A stretch of 64,000 nucleotides of DNA from Gp6-AA40 sp036274155 (GCA_036274155.1 DASUGH010000191.1:1-64000); one strand, 5' to 3'; positions 26,770-35,635 are shown, numbered from the stretch's first letter. Numbers and translations: made by a program. Notes: a model not told the origin generated them from the letters alone.

Positions 26770-26987
26770 GCCACCACGAGCCGAAGGGTTTGGCGTTTCG
26801 CCCTACTGCAGGTAAGATCTGAAGGTCGTGACCGGCCTGCTCTGCCCCTGTCGTTGCGAGTGCTGTTGTAGCAGGACCCTCGGGGTCCCCGCGGCGACGG
26901 TCTGGCTTTTTGGGTAATCACGAACGCAGAGCCCAACAACACGATGCCGATCGAAGCCCGGGGATGAAACCCGGGCTTTTGTGTTTT
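26770..26987 (+). ncRNA. Candidate noncoding RNA or cysD leader
   Basis: A plus-strand segment with GGCG-ttt-CGCC near 26793, GGACCC-tcg-GGGTCC at 26874-26888 and a classical intrinsic terminator at 26954-26987. No plus-strand protein gene precedes the terminator, because vapBC is on the other strand. The transcript is therefore either a small RNA or an attenuated leader of cysD. I do not recognise a known riboswitch class. The 5' end is a guess. Confidence 0.35.
26954..26987 (+). terminator. Intrinsic terminator upstream of cysD
   Basis: AAGCCCGGG and CCCGGGCTT pair around a short loop (GATGAAA) and are followed by TTTTGTGTTTT. It lies 58 bp before the cysD start. Confidence 0.75.
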
Positions 26988-27044
26988 CAGGGCTGCCGCA
27001 GACGAAACGAGCCGAGGTTGCCCCGAGCAACGGTCTAACAGATC

Positions 27045-27986
27045 ATGTCCATTGTCGCCTTGTCACCCGACACGACCGGAACCGCCCTGCGGCTCGACCA
27101 CCTCCGAGCGCTCGAAGCCGAGAGTATTCACATCTTTCGCGAGGTCGTGGCCGAGTTCGAGCGGCCGGTGATGCTCTACTCCATCGGCAAGGACTCCTCG
27201 GTGCTGCTGCGCCTGGCGCAGAAAGCCTTCTACCCGGGCCCCATCCCGTTTCCGCTCCTGCACGTCGACACCACCTACAAGTTCCGCGAGATGATCCAGT
27301 TCCGCGACGACATGGCCCGGGCCGTCGGCGCGCGCCTGATCGTCCACACGAACGAGGAGGCAATTGGCGAAGGCACGCAGCCGTTCAAGGTGGGCACACA
27401 GCGCTGCTGCGGTCTGCTGAAGACGAAGGCGCTGCTCGACGGGTTGCAGGCAGGTAACTTCGACGCGGCCATCGGCGGCGCGAGGCGAGACGAGGAGAAG
27501 TCGCGTGCGAAGGAGCGCATCTTCTCGATCCGGAACGACAAGGGGCAGTGGGATCCGAAGCGGCAGCGACCGGAGCTGTGGAACCTGCTCAACGGGCGGA
27601 TCCGTCCCGGTGAGAGCGTGCGTGTGTTCCCGCTCTCGAACTGGACCGAAATCGACGTCTGGCAATACATCCATCTCGAGAACATCCCCATCGTGCCGCT
27701 CTACTTCGCCAAGGAACGCGAAGTCATCGTCCGCGGCGCCTCACTCATCGTCCAGGAGCAGCCGTTCGTCGTGACGATGCCCGGCGAGAAGCCGCAGCGC
27801 GTCAAGTGCAGGATGCGATCGCTCGGTTGTTCGCCATGCACGGGCGCCATCCGCTCCGAGGCCGACACGGTGCCCAAGATCATCGACGAGCTCATCGCGA
27901 CACGCCAGTCGGAACGGCAGCTGCGCATCATCGATCACGATCAGGACGGGTCGATGGAAGTGAAGAAGCGAGAGGGATATTTTTGA
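27045..27986 (+). CDS. cysD: Sulfate adenylyltransferase small subunit
   Basis: 313 residues, full length. The PP-loop-like SIGKDSSVLLRLAQKAFYPG, HVDTTYKFREM, IGGARRDEEKSRAKER and GCSPCTGAIRSEADT motifs are diagnostic of CysD. With the GTPase CysN it makes adenosine phosphosulfate (APS) from ATP and sulfate in the cytoplasm. The start ATG at 27045 lies 58 bp after a terminator hairpin. The cysN start is 340 bp downstream, separated by an unusually long heptamer array. Confidence 0.95.
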   Translation: MSIVALSPDTTGTALRLDHLRALEAESIHIFREVVAEFERPVMLYSIGKDSSVLLRLAQKAFYPGPIPFPLLHVDTTYKFREMIQFRDDMARAVGARLIVHTNEEAIGEGTQPFKVGTQRCCGLLKTKALLDGLQAGNFDAAIGGARRDEEKSRAKERIFSIRNDKGQWDPKRQRPELWNLLNGRIRPGESVRVFPLSNWTEIDVWQYIHLENIPIVPLYFAKEREVIVRGASLIVQEQPFVVTMPGEKPQRVKCRMRSLGCSPCTGAIRSEADTVPKIIDELIATRQSERQLRIIDHDQDGSMEVKKREGYF

Positions 27987-27988
27987 GG

Positions 27989-28315
27989 TTCCACGTTCCG
28001 GGTTCCGGGTTCCAGGTTCCAGGAGTTCAGGTTCGGGGTTCCAGGTTCGGGGTTCCAGGTTCGGGGTTCCAGGTTCGGGGTTCCAGGTTCCAGGAGTTCA
28101 GGTTCGGGGTTCGAGGTTCGGGGTTCCAGGTTCGGGGCTCCAGGTTCGGGGTTTCAGGTTCGGGGTTCCAGGTTCGGGGTTCCAAGTTCGGGGTTCCAGG
28201 TTCGGGGTTCCAGGTTCGAGAGTCCCTGATCCCGAGCCCCGAGCCCCGAGCCCCGAGTCCCGGATCCCGAGTCCCGGATCCCGAGTCCCGAGCCCCGGAT
28301 CCCGAGCCCCGACTC
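27989..28315. repeat. Long heptamer array between cysD and cysN
   Basis: From 27989 to about 28230 the unit is GGTTCCA/GGTTCGG, about 34 copies with a longer period (GGAGTTCAGG) inserted twice. From 28231 to 28315 the unit changes to CCCGAGC/CCCGAGT/CCCGGAT, the same family as 15074 and 32153. The two parts look like the same heptamer in opposite orientation and could pair in the transcript (G-rich/C-rich). Confidence 0.9.
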
Positions 28316-28326
28316 AGTGTCACCGC

Positions 28327-29655
28327 ATGGCTATAGCCCAACTCAAAACCGGCGGTCTTCTTCGCATCTGCACGGCCGGAAGCGTCGACGATGGGAAGAG
28401 CACGCTGATTGGCCGGCTGCTCTATGATTCCCGGTCCGTCTACGAGGACCAGGTGCAATCGATCGAGAAGGCGTCGAAGAACCGCAACGCCGGTCCGATC
28501 GACTTCTCCCTCTTCACCGACGGCCTCAAGGCGGAGCGCGAGCAGGGGATCACCATCGACGTCGCCTACCGATACTTCGCCACGACCCGTCGGAAGTTCA
28601 TCCTCGCCGACACCCCCGGCCACGAGCAGTACACACGCAACATGGCAACGGGCGCCTCCACCGCCGACGTCGCCATCCTGCTCGTCGACGCCCGCAACGG
28701 GGTGAGGACGCAGTCGCGCCGCCACGCGCGCATCGCGCGCCTGCTCGGCATCTCGGACTTCGTGCTGGCCGTCAACAAGATGGATCTGGTCGACTTCGAC
28801 CGGGACGTCTTCGAGAAGATTCACGACGACTTCGGTGATCTGCTGACCGGGGCCTCGGTGCATGCCATCCCGATGAGCGCACTGCACGGCGACAACGTCA
28901 TCACGACGAGCGAGCGGACGCCGTGGTTCGACGGTCCGCCGCTGCTCGAATATCTCGAGACCGTGCGCGTGCACCGCGATTTGACGATGGCGCCTTTCCG
29001 CTTTCCGGTGCAGATGGTGCTGCGGCCCGACGACGAGTTCCGCGGGTATGCGGGCCAGATCGTGACCGGGACGATCGCCCCTGGTGACCGCGTCACGGTG
29101 TGGCCATCGGGACGCTCCGCCCACGTCCGGCGCATCGTCACGTTCGACGGCGACGTCGACCTGGCGTTTGCGCCGATGTCGGTGACGCTGACGCTGGACG
29201 ACGAGCTCGACATCAGTCGCGGCGACCTGCTGACCACCGAACCGCCGATGGTGGGCAAGCGCTTCGAGGCCGAGCTCGTGTGGATGGACGAGCGGCCGCT
29301 CGATCCAGGCCGGATGTACCTGCTGAAACAGGGAACGCGGACGGTCACTGCCGAGATCAATCACGGGATGGTGCTGAACCAGATTGGTACCGTGGTGATC
29401 TCCGCGGCGCAGCCGATCGCCTTCGACCGCTACGGAGAAAACCGCGCGACCGGCAGCTTCATCCTGGTCGATCCGGGCACGCACTTCACCTGCGGCGCCG
29501 GCATGATTACCCAACCCGTTCGCGAGGCTGTGACGACGCACGCCGCGGCACCGCTCAGCTTCGCCGAGCGGCTGGCACACATCGCACGCCGCGCTGCCTC
29601 CGACGAAGAAGCCGCTGAAGCAGTCCGGAAGGCGCTCGAGGAGATGCTCACATGA
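28327..29655 (+). CDS. cysN: Sulfate adenylyltransferase GTPase subunit
   Basis: 442 residues, the length of CysN without a fused CysC kinase. G1 GSVDDGKST (18-26), G3 ADTPGHEQYTRNMATGAS and G4 AVNKMDLV are intact, as is the EF-Tu-like domain 2-3 region. GTP hydrolysis drives APS formation by CysD. It overlaps cysH by 4 bp (ATGA). No cysC is seen, in line with the APS-type reductase downstream. Confidence 0.95.
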   Translation: MAIAQLKTGGLLRICTAGSVDDGKSTLIGRLLYDSRSVYEDQVQSIEKASKNRNAGPIDFSLFTDGLKAEREQGITIDVAYRYFATTRRKFILADTPGHEQYTRNMATGASTADVAILLVDARNGVRTQSRRHARIARLLGISDFVLAVNKMDLVDFDRDVFEKIHDDFGDLLTGASVHAIPMSALHGDNVITTSERTPWFDGPPLLEYLETVRVHRDLTMAPFRFPVQMVLRPDDEFRGYAGQIVTGTIAPGDRVTVWPSGRSAHVRRIVTFDGDVDLAFAPMSVTLTLDDELDISRGDLLTTEPPMVGKRFEAELVWMDERPLDPGRMYLLKQGTRTVTAEINHGMVLNQIGTVVISAAQPIAFDRYGENRATGSFILVDPGTHFTCGAGMITQPVREAVTTHAAAPLSFAERLAHIARRAASDEEAAEAVRKALEEMLT

Positions 29656-30353
29656 GCGACATCGGGCAGGTGGTTCGGGACGCGCCGACGACGGCCGGGC
29701 CGGTCGAGCACGCGCGCGCGATCATCGCGGAACGGCTCGCCAGTGCGGCGCGCCCCTGCATCACGTCGAGCTTCCAGGCCGAATGCGTCGTGCTCACGCA
29801 CATGCTGCTCGAGCTTCGGCCCGATATCCCGGTGCTGTTCCTCGACACGTTCCACCACTTTCCGCAGACGCTCGCCTACCGCGACGAGATCACGGAGCGA
29901 TGGCGTCTCAAGCTGATCAACCTGCGGGCCGAGGAGCCGCGCGTCGGACTCTGGCAGGCGGAGAGCACCGAAGCCTGCTGCGCGCGGCACAAGGTGGGAC
30001 CGCTGTTCAAGGCGCTCGAAGGCTACGACACCTGGTTCACCGCCCTCAGGCGCGACCAGTCGGCATCGCGCGCGAACATCGGAGAGGCGGAGCCGTTCCG
30101 GCTGCCGAGCGGGAAAGCCATCCAGCGTGTGGCGCCGATCGCCTCATGGACCGCCCGCGACGTATGGAAGTACGCCGCCGACCACGACATCCCGCTGCTG
30201 CCGCTGTACGACCTCGGGTACACCAGCATCGGCTGCGAGCCGTGCACGTCGGTGCCAGTCGATCCGAACAACCCGCGGTCAGGACGCTGGCAGGGACAGA
30301 AGCTCGAATGCGGCATCCATATCGAGGCGCCCAAAGCCACGCCCGGACGCTGA
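29652..30353 (+). CDS. cysH: Assimilatory APS reductase (4Fe-4S type)
   Basis: 233 residues. Cys109-Cys110 and Cys195/Cys198 (GCEPCTS) match the CC...CxxC pattern that binds a 4Fe-4S cluster in APS reductases; PAPS-specific CysH lacks these. The catalytic ECGIH cysteine is Cys220. It reduces APS to sulfite and AMP using thioredoxin. This explains the absence of cysC. The gene overlaps cysN and ends the sulfate-assimilation operon; no sulfite reductase is in the window. Confidence 0.93.
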   Translation: MSDIGQVVRDAPTTAGPVEHARAIIAERLASAARPCITSSFQAECVVLTHMLLELRPDIPVLFLDTFHHFPQTLAYRDEITERWRLKLINLRAEEPRVGLWQAESTEACCARHKVGPLFKALEGYDTWFTALRRDQSASRANIGEAEPFRLPSGKAIQRVAPIASWTARDVWKYAADHDIPLLPLYDLGYTSIGCEPCTSVPVDPNNPRSGRWQGQKLECGIHIEAPKATPGR

Positions 30354-30824
30354 CAGTCCGTCCCAGCGCCGATCTTTAGAGATCGGTGGTGATTTCGCGG
30401 CCGCCGATCACGCCGGCGGAGCGCGCCAGCCACGCGTTCGGCGTCGTGGCGGGCACCGAGAACGGCCACAAGACGACTTCACACAATGGCGGGATAACTG
30501 CCGAAACGGGACAGCTGCCTTGTGGGCGCGACGCCCATAATCCTGGTGACGTAACGGAGGCGGACGGAGGAACGGGACACGCTCACACGGAGAAACGGAG
30601 AAACGGAGGACGAACGGAGTTTCCTTCTTCGATCGCCGACCAGGAAGTTCCGAACAGATCATCGAGGTGGGCCCGCGCTGCGCCGGCCGTAGGCCGGCGG
30701 CCCACCTGCTGAACGTCACCCCGCAGCCAGCTCCGTTCGTCCTCCGGTCCTCCGTTGCTCCGTGTTGATTGAACCGTTTCTCCGTAACCTCCGCTCCTCC
30801 CAGCCGAAAAAGAGTTGGACTGCC
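30354..30824. other. Intergenic region with REP-like hairpin and MITE copy B
   Basis: 471 bp between convergent cysH and a membrane gene. A CCGATCT/AGATCGG hairpin at 30372-30389 lies 20 bp after the cysH stop and may terminate it. The MITE-like element occupies most of the second half. Confidence 0.55.
30563..30785. repeat. MITE-like element, copy B
   Basis: A ~223-bp element sharing both arms with 11950-12181. The core forms GTGGGC..CGCCGGCC-gta-GGCCGGCG..GCCCAC, a perfect hairpin. The ends are imperfect inverted repeats of the CGGAGAAACGGAGG type. There is no ORF. Confidence 0.75.
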
Positions 30825-31904
30825 CTACGTGTGCGCCTTTGCCGCCGCCTCGGTACCTCGCCGCCGCACCAGCGGCCAGAAGGTGAAGTACGCGGCGTAA
30901 AACACGAGGAACGGGAACGTCACCGACAACAACGCGTTGGCCGTCCACACCTGGAATTGCTCGCGCTGGAATGGTTCCGGTCCCGGTGGCAGCGGCCCGG
31001 AGATGGTGGGTTCGAGCCACTGAAACCCCGTCAGCAGCACCGACCCGACCACTGCCGAGATCAGGAGATTGACCAGGCCCTTCACGGGCTGTCGTGCGCT
31101 CGACAGCGAGTTCTGGCACATGTTCAATACCAGAATGGTGCCGAAGATCACGGCGATCGGTACCCGCAGCAGGAACTCGACGTTCTGGATTTCCAGTCCG
31201 TTGACGCCGATCGCGAACAGGACGTAGCCGAGCGCGAGCGACGTGCCGGTCACGATGATGCCGAGCGTGGGCTGCTTCAGGACCGCAGAGCGCGTGGTCA
31301 GCGGCCAGAGGTCGAAGCAGAGCCACGAGAAGAGGATCGTCAGCGCCGACATGTAGTAGACCACCACGTTCCACGCGTTAAAGAGACCATGGGGGTCCGC
31401 TGACGGCACATAGACGGGGGTGCCCTGCAGATACTCGAAGTTGGCGCACGTCCAGTAGATCGCGCTGCCGAGCGCGTAGCACGCCAGCCAGGTGGCGACT
31501 CCGCCGGCGACCGGATCGCGGAACATCGCGGTGAACGGCCACCCGCCGAACGCAATCGTCCAGAAGAATGTCGTGACGATCACGCAGATGCAGAAGAAGG
31601 CGAGCATCGGGCCGGGTTCGCCCTGGCTCGCGCCGACCGTCCGGTAGATCATCTGCGACATCGTCAGCCCGACCAGCAGCGTCACTCCCACCAGCAACGC
31701 GCCTTTCAGCGGCTGGTTGAGGCGCGCCACGAACGGCGGGTTGCCGCCCCAGAGCACGCCGACCATCACCTCGAACGGGATGAACGACAGCGCGAAGAAC
31801 GAGACCCAGCCGATGAAGCGCCCGAAGTCCCACAGCGCGATGTAGGCCAGCGACATCGCGATGACGAGCGCGGTTGCAGCGATTCCCAGTACCGGTTGTT
31901 TCAA
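30825..31904 (-). CDS. Multi-pass membrane protein of unknown function
   Basis: 359 residues with about nine hydrophobic helices and few charged loops. Aromatic- and Trp-rich stretches (GGWPFTAMF, SWLCFDLWPLT) and the repeated opening KQP(V/T)LGI, found at residue 2 and again near 205, suggest an internal duplication of a 4-5 helix unit. I do not recognise the family. The start ATG at 31904 is 24 bp from a large inverted-repeat element that must sit in its 5' region or promoter. Confidence 0.65.
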   Translation of the reverse strand: MKQPVLGIAATALVIAMSLAYIALWDFGRFIGWVSFFALSFIPFEVMVGVLWGGNPPFVARLNQPLKGALLVGVTLLVGLTMSQMIYRTVGASQGEPGPMLAFFCICVIVTTFFWTIAFGGWPFTAMFRDPVAGGVATWLACYALGSAIYWTCANFEYLQGTPVYVPSADPHGLFNAWNVVVYYMSALTILFSWLCFDLWPLTTRSAVLKQPTLGIIVTGTSLALGYVLFAIGVNGLEIQNVEFLLRVPIAVIFGTILVLNMCQNSLSSARQPVKGLVNLLISAVVGSVLLTGFQWLEPTISGPLPPGPEPFQREQFQVWTANALLSVTFPFLVFYAAYFTFWPLVRRRGTEAAAKAHT

Positions 31905-31928
31905 GACGCCTCCTGACGCAGGCGGATT

Positions 31929-32126
31929 CTAAACCCAGAGCTCACTTGTGTTGAGGATGCGAATCCCGGTTCCGGCGACCGGACCGCGCTGCGAGGGCGT
32001 CGAGGCCGCTGGACGCGAGCTCCGTGAGCTCGCTGATCCCCACAGCCTTCTCGCGCGGTCAGGCGAGTCTGGTCGGTCGTCTCCACAGGGATTCGCATCC
32101 TCAACACAAGTGAGCTCTGGGTCTAG
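31929..32126. repeat. 198-bp element with perfect 34-bp terminal inverted repeats
   Basis: The left arm 31934-31967 begins CCCAGAGCTCACTTGTGTTG. The right arm 32088-32121 is its exact reverse complement. Pairing extends to CTAxACCC at the outer ends with one mismatch. The 120-bp core has no ORF. It lies between the divergent genes at 31904 and 32312 and may be a MITE or a large regulatory hairpin. Confidence 0.85.
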
Positions 32127-32152
32127 CTGGTCGGGGCACTGTCGCGTGCTGT

Positions 32153-32277
32153 GAGTCCCGAGTCCCGAGTTTCGGATCCGCGAGTCCCGAGCCCCGGGTC
32201 CCGAGCCCCGAGCCCCGAGTCCCGGATCCCGAACCCCGGATCCCGAGCCCCGAATCCCGAGCCCCGGATCCCGCCAG
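32153..32277. repeat. Heptamer array CCCGAGC/CCCGAGT
   Basis: About 17 degenerate 7-bp units of the CCCGAGC/CCCGAGT/CCCGGAT family immediately upstream of the cyclase-family gene. Confidence 0.88.
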
Positions 32278-32311
32278 TCGTGATATAGACGCTGCGTCAA
32301 AAGGAGGCTTC

Positions 32312-33277
32312 ATGGCCGTCGAGAGGAGTCGGGGTTGGGTCGTTGTGGCCGGTATCGCAGTAGCCGTCTCGCTGCTCACAGCGCTGATTACCACGGTGGT
32401 TTCGCGCGGACAGGAGAAGTGGTATCCCTCACGCTGGGGCGCCGACGATCAGCGCGGCGCCGCCAACCGCATCACTCCGGCCAAGGTTCTCGAAGCGAAG
32501 ACCGCGATCACCGCCGGCAAGGTTTATCAGCTGGGTCATGTCTACGAGGTAGGCATGCCTCTCTACGGCAGCCGCCACTTCAGCCTGCTCATCCCCCAGG
32601 CGTTCGAGATGCCCGGGAAGAATCAGGCGGTCTACCACGACGAGATCATCAGCGGCGAGCTCGGTCAGATCGGGACGCAGTTCGACGGCCTTGGCCACCT
32701 CGGCATCGGCGATCTCTTCTACAACGGCAACCGGCGGAGCGAGTTCGCGAAGGCCAACGGGTTCACCAGGCTCGGGGTGGAGCACGTCGGGGCCATCGTC
32801 TCGCGCGGCGTGCTCATCGATGTTGCCGGCTACAAAGGCGTGCCGATGCTCGACGGCACTTACGAGATCACCGTCGCCGACGTCGAAGGGGCGCTGAAGA
32901 AGCAGAACACGACCATCCGGCCCGGTGACGTCGTCCTTTTTCACACCGGCTGGGGATCGCTGTGGATGAAGGACAACGCCAAATTCCTGGCGAGCGCACC
33001 CGGCATCGGCCTCGGCGTCGGTCAGCTGCTCGTCAAGCAGGAGATCACCCTGGCCGGTTCCGACACCTGGGGCGTCGAAGCGTTTCCGAATCCCGACAGC
33101 TCGCTCACGGCGCCGGTGCACCAGCTGTTCCTGGCGAAGAACGGGATCTACATAATCGAGAACCTGATAACGGAGGAGCTGGCGGGGGACCGGACGTACG
33201 AATTTGCGTTCGTCTTCGCGCCGCTGCGGTTGAAAGGAGCGACGGGATCCCCCGGGAATCCCGTCGCGATCAGGTGA
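32312..33277 (+). CDS. Exported cyclase-family (kynurenine-formamidase-like) hydrolase
   Basis: 321 residues with an N-terminal signal or anchor (VVVAGIAVAVSLLTALITTVV). The cyclase family (PF04199) core is visible: GTQFDGLGHLG (a variant of the HxGTHxD metal site) and DVVLFHTGW. The family uses Zn or Mn to hydrolyse N-formylkynurenine or other amides and lactones. The canonical His-x-Gly-Thr-His is altered here (IGTQFDGLGH), a change seen in a related subgroup, so the substrate is uncertain. Confidence 0.75.
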   Translation: MAVERSRGWVVVAGIAVAVSLLTALITTVVSRGQEKWYPSRWGADDQRGAANRITPAKVLEAKTAITAGKVYQLGHVYEVGMPLYGSRHFSLLIPQAFEMPGKNQAVYHDEIISGELGQIGTQFDGLGHLGIGDLFYNGNRRSEFAKANGFTRLGVEHVGAIVSRGVLIDVAGYKGVPMLDGTYEITVADVEGALKKQNTTIRPGDVVLFHTGWGSLWMKDNAKFLASAPGIGLGVGQLLVKQEITLAGSDTWGVEAFPNPDSSLTAPVHQLFLAKNGIYIIENLITEELAGDRTYEFAFVFAPLRLKGATGSPGNPVAIR

Positions 33278-33328
33278 GCACAGATCGTTCGGATCGTTCG
33301 TGAACGAGAACGATCCGAACGTCTTGAT

Positions 33329-34342
33329 TTACTTCGCCGCCGCCTGCAGCTCCGCGTAGATGGCCGGGAAGTTTCCCGCCGCGCCGCCGCGACCGCCGCT
33401 CAGGTTGTACTCCTTGAACTTGTCCCCTGGCTTGAAGTCCATCGCCGCCTGTTCCGGCGTCTTGCCCGCCTTGAGCGACTCGCGCGCGTGCGAGACGTAG
33501 AGCCGGTTGAATTCGCCCCAGTCGACGAAGTCCTGCCACTTGAGCAGCACGTTGGCACCGACGACGTGGCTTGGGAGGACCGTGTCCACATTGGTGATCG
33601 TCTTGGCCGCCTTGGTGATGGTCTCGCCCCACTCGACGCCGCTGCCGCCGTTCCCGGCATCGATCAGCCCGGGAGCCCTCGACGCGAAGGCGTCGCCGGG
33701 GTGCAGCACCCGCGCATTGCGGAACACGACGAAGGTGTCGCCGTCCGTGTGCGCGCGCCCGAAGTAGTACAGGTCGATCGCATCGTTGCCACTGAGCAGC
33801 GTCAGTTTGTCCTTGTAGGTGCGGTCGGGCAGCCCCTGCTTGGTGCTCTCTTCGGCGAAGTTCTTCATCTTTTTCATGTTCGCCGCAGTGTTCTCGTGCG
33901 TGACGATCTCCACCGTCGCCGGGAAGAAGGCGTTGCTGCCGGTGTGGTCGGCGTGCGTGTGCGTGTTGATGATGTGGGTCACCGGTTTGTTGGTGACCGT
34001 CTTCACCTGATCGAGAATCGCCTGGCCGTTGTTGGGGTTCTTGGTGTCGACGAGAACCACGCCGTTCGCCGTGATGAAGACGGCAGTGTTTCCGCCCTGG
34101 TTCTGGATGAAGTAGAGGTTGTCCTTGATCTTGTCGATCGACGAGATCGGCAGCTGAGGTCCGCGGCCACCGCGGCCGGGGCCCGGGGGCTGACCTGGAG
34201 CACCAGGAGCACCTGGAGGAGCACCGGGAGCGCCTGGTGCGGCCGGTGCCTGACCAGCAGGCGCTTGAGCCACGAGATCCGCCGCGGCTGTCGCCAGGGC
34301 ACCTGCCATCACAATGGCGCCGAGCACGTAGACACGCTTCAT
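33329..34342 (-). CDS. Exported MBL-fold metallohydrolase with Pro/Gly-rich linker
   Basis: 337 residues. A signal peptide is followed by a low-complexity PGAPGAPPGAP/GRGGRGP linker (about 28-62). The metallo-beta-lactamase motif HTHADHTG (His128, His130, Asp132, His133) and later His (FGRAHTDGDTF, LPSHVVG) provide the binuclear metal site. It resembles the SoxH/quinoprotein-relay or lactamase-like exported hydrolases. The substrate is unknown. It ends 52 bp from the convergent cyclase gene. Confidence 0.82.
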   Translation of the reverse strand: MKRVYVLGAIVMAGALATAAADLVAQAPAGQAPAAPGAPGAPPGAPGAPGQPPGPGRGGRGPQLPISSIDKIKDNLYFIQNQGGNTAVFITANGVVLVDTKNPNNGQAILDQVKTVTNKPVTHIINTHTHADHTGSNAFFPATVEIVTHENTAANMKKMKNFAEESTKQGLPDRTYKDKLTLLSGNDAIDLYYFGRAHTDGDTFVVFRNARVLHPGDAFASRAPGLIDAGNGGSGVEWGETITKAAKTITNVDTVLPSHVVGANVLLKWQDFVDWGEFNRLYVSHARESLKAGKTPEQAAMDFKPGDKFKEYNLSGGRGGAAGNFPAIYAELQAAAK

Positions 34343-34407
34343 GAGACTCCCTCCCTGAGAAGGCCAATACGACGGCTGAAGACAGCCAGCTTACTTCGGC
34401 GAGCGAC

Positions 34408-35436
34408 TTATTTCTCGAACTGAATCCGGTCCGACATCGCATCCTTGCGGCTGCTCCACCCCGATCCCATCCCGTACGGCGCCCGCGTCAACACCGCTTC
34501 GATTTCGTGCAGCAGTCCCTTCTCGACCTTGAACACTTCGGCGATCTCCCAGGTCCATGGCTCAGTGGGACCGGCCGTGACCTTGCGGCCATCCGGAGTC
34601 TGGAAATATCGAGATGGTCCGGCATCGTGGTCGAAGAACGCGAACGCCGCCACCACGCCGCGTTCTTCGTCGACTGCGACGTAGCGGCGGTCGCGAATGC
34701 GGCTCACGAAATGGATCAGCCCCGACTCGAACTGCTCGCGGCAGCTCCACTGGGCTGAGTATGACGACGCGGTCTTCGGGTCGGGACGCGGTGCGTTGCC
34801 ACGACCGGGCGCGTTGGTCGTCTTCCCGCCGTTCTCCAGCCGATCGCAGTCGTCGGCGAACGGATACTTTCCCTTGCCGTCGTTGAGCTGCATGCCGGAG
34901 AAATACATGTTGGCCACGCGCACCAGCTCCGCCCGCGACACACGATCGGCCGGCGGGGTGGGGCGCAGGAACGCAGCCCGCGGCATGCCCATCTTCTCGA
35001 GCGTCGCCGCGGCGGCCGGAATGTTCTCGCCGCGGACGACAAGCTGCTCCACTTCAGTGATGCGGCGCGCATTATCGAGCTTCAGGCGAACCGCCATCAG
35101 TACCGGCACCGGCTTCTCGATGCCCTCGCGCATCGTCGTAAGGGTCACGATGGAACTGAGCACCTGATCGGCGACGTGAAACACATAGGTGCCCCGGGCC
35201 GATGCCGAGTTCCAGAAGCCGTCACCGATCGGGAGCTCCTGGCCGTTGTCGGTGAATTTCACTGTCGAGGCGAACGGCGCCTTCTTCGCATCTCTGGCGG
35301 CGAGCGCGGTCAGGTATTGCTCGGCGACGCCGGTCAGGCAATCGCGGTTGCACGGGCCGGTGCCCTGGCCCCTGAGGGGTGTCACGCTCGCCAAGGCGAG
35401 ACACGTTGCTGCTACAGCGACCCGGCGAATGCGCAT
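34408..35436 (-). CDS. Exported protein, DUF8021-like family (paralogue 2)
   Basis: 342 residues from the ATG at 35436, preceded by GGAGAGACC. After the signal peptide comes CNRDCLTGVAEQYLTALAARD, then VKFTDNGQELPIGDGFWNSA, parallel to the protein at 24868-25764. It is longer, with an Asn/Gly-rich middle (about 195-225). Possible ester or lipid-related roles have no direct support. It lies upstream of the MBL gene on the same strand but is separated by 66 bp. Confidence 0.7.
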   Translation of the reverse strand: MRIRRVAVAATCLALASVTPLRGQGTGPCNRDCLTGVAEQYLTALAARDAKKAPFASTVKFTDNGQELPIGDGFWNSASARGTYVFHVADQVLSSIVTLTTMREGIEKPVPVLMAVRLKLDNARRITEVEQLVVRGENIPAAAATLEKMGMPRAAFLRPTPPADRVSRAELVRVANMYFSGMQLNDGKGKYPFADDCDRLENGGKTTNAPGRGNAPRPDPKTASSYSAQWSCREQFESGLIHFVSRIRDRRYVAVDEERGVVAAFAFFDHDAGPSRYFQTPDGRKVTAGPTEPWTWEIAEVFKVEKGLLHEIEAVLTRAPYGMGSGWSSRKDAMSDRIQFEK

Positions 35437-35472
35437 CACGGTCTCTCCTGTGCCTCATCCGAACGATCCGAA

Positions 35473-35504
35473 CCCGCCTTCGCCGAGGCTACGGCGGGCA
35501 AGCG
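35473..35504. repeat. CCCGCCTTCGCCGAGGCTACGGCGGGC element
   Basis: A palindromic unit of the family seen at 16164 and 59877; the ends CCCGCC/GGCGGG pair. It follows a CCGAACGAT nonamer, a combination repeated in reverse at 36883-36925 and 48731-48757. Confidence 0.65.
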
Positions 35505-35635
35505 ATCTGAAGGCCGAATTATATCCAGATGCACCCGACCCCTTGCTGGGCGCCGCCTGAAGACAGGAACGTCCGAGGCGCTGAAAACATGGCAAGATGG
35601 CGCTATCTGCCCTTCTTCCACCAGAGGCACGACAG

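Larger units (their letters stand above)
26520..27044. other. Region between vapBC and cysD, with a probable structured RNA
   Basis: 525 bp without a convincing protein gene. 26520-26766 is a weak minus-strand open frame of 83 codons without recognisable similarity. 26780-26987 carries hairpins ending in a strong terminator on the plus strand (listed separately). No tandem array is present here. Confidence 0.5.

Noticed and set aside
27989..28315. CRISPR-like look of the repeated units between cysD and cysN
   Set aside because: Units are 7 bp without unique spacers, and no cas genes are present. It is a degenerate tandem array.
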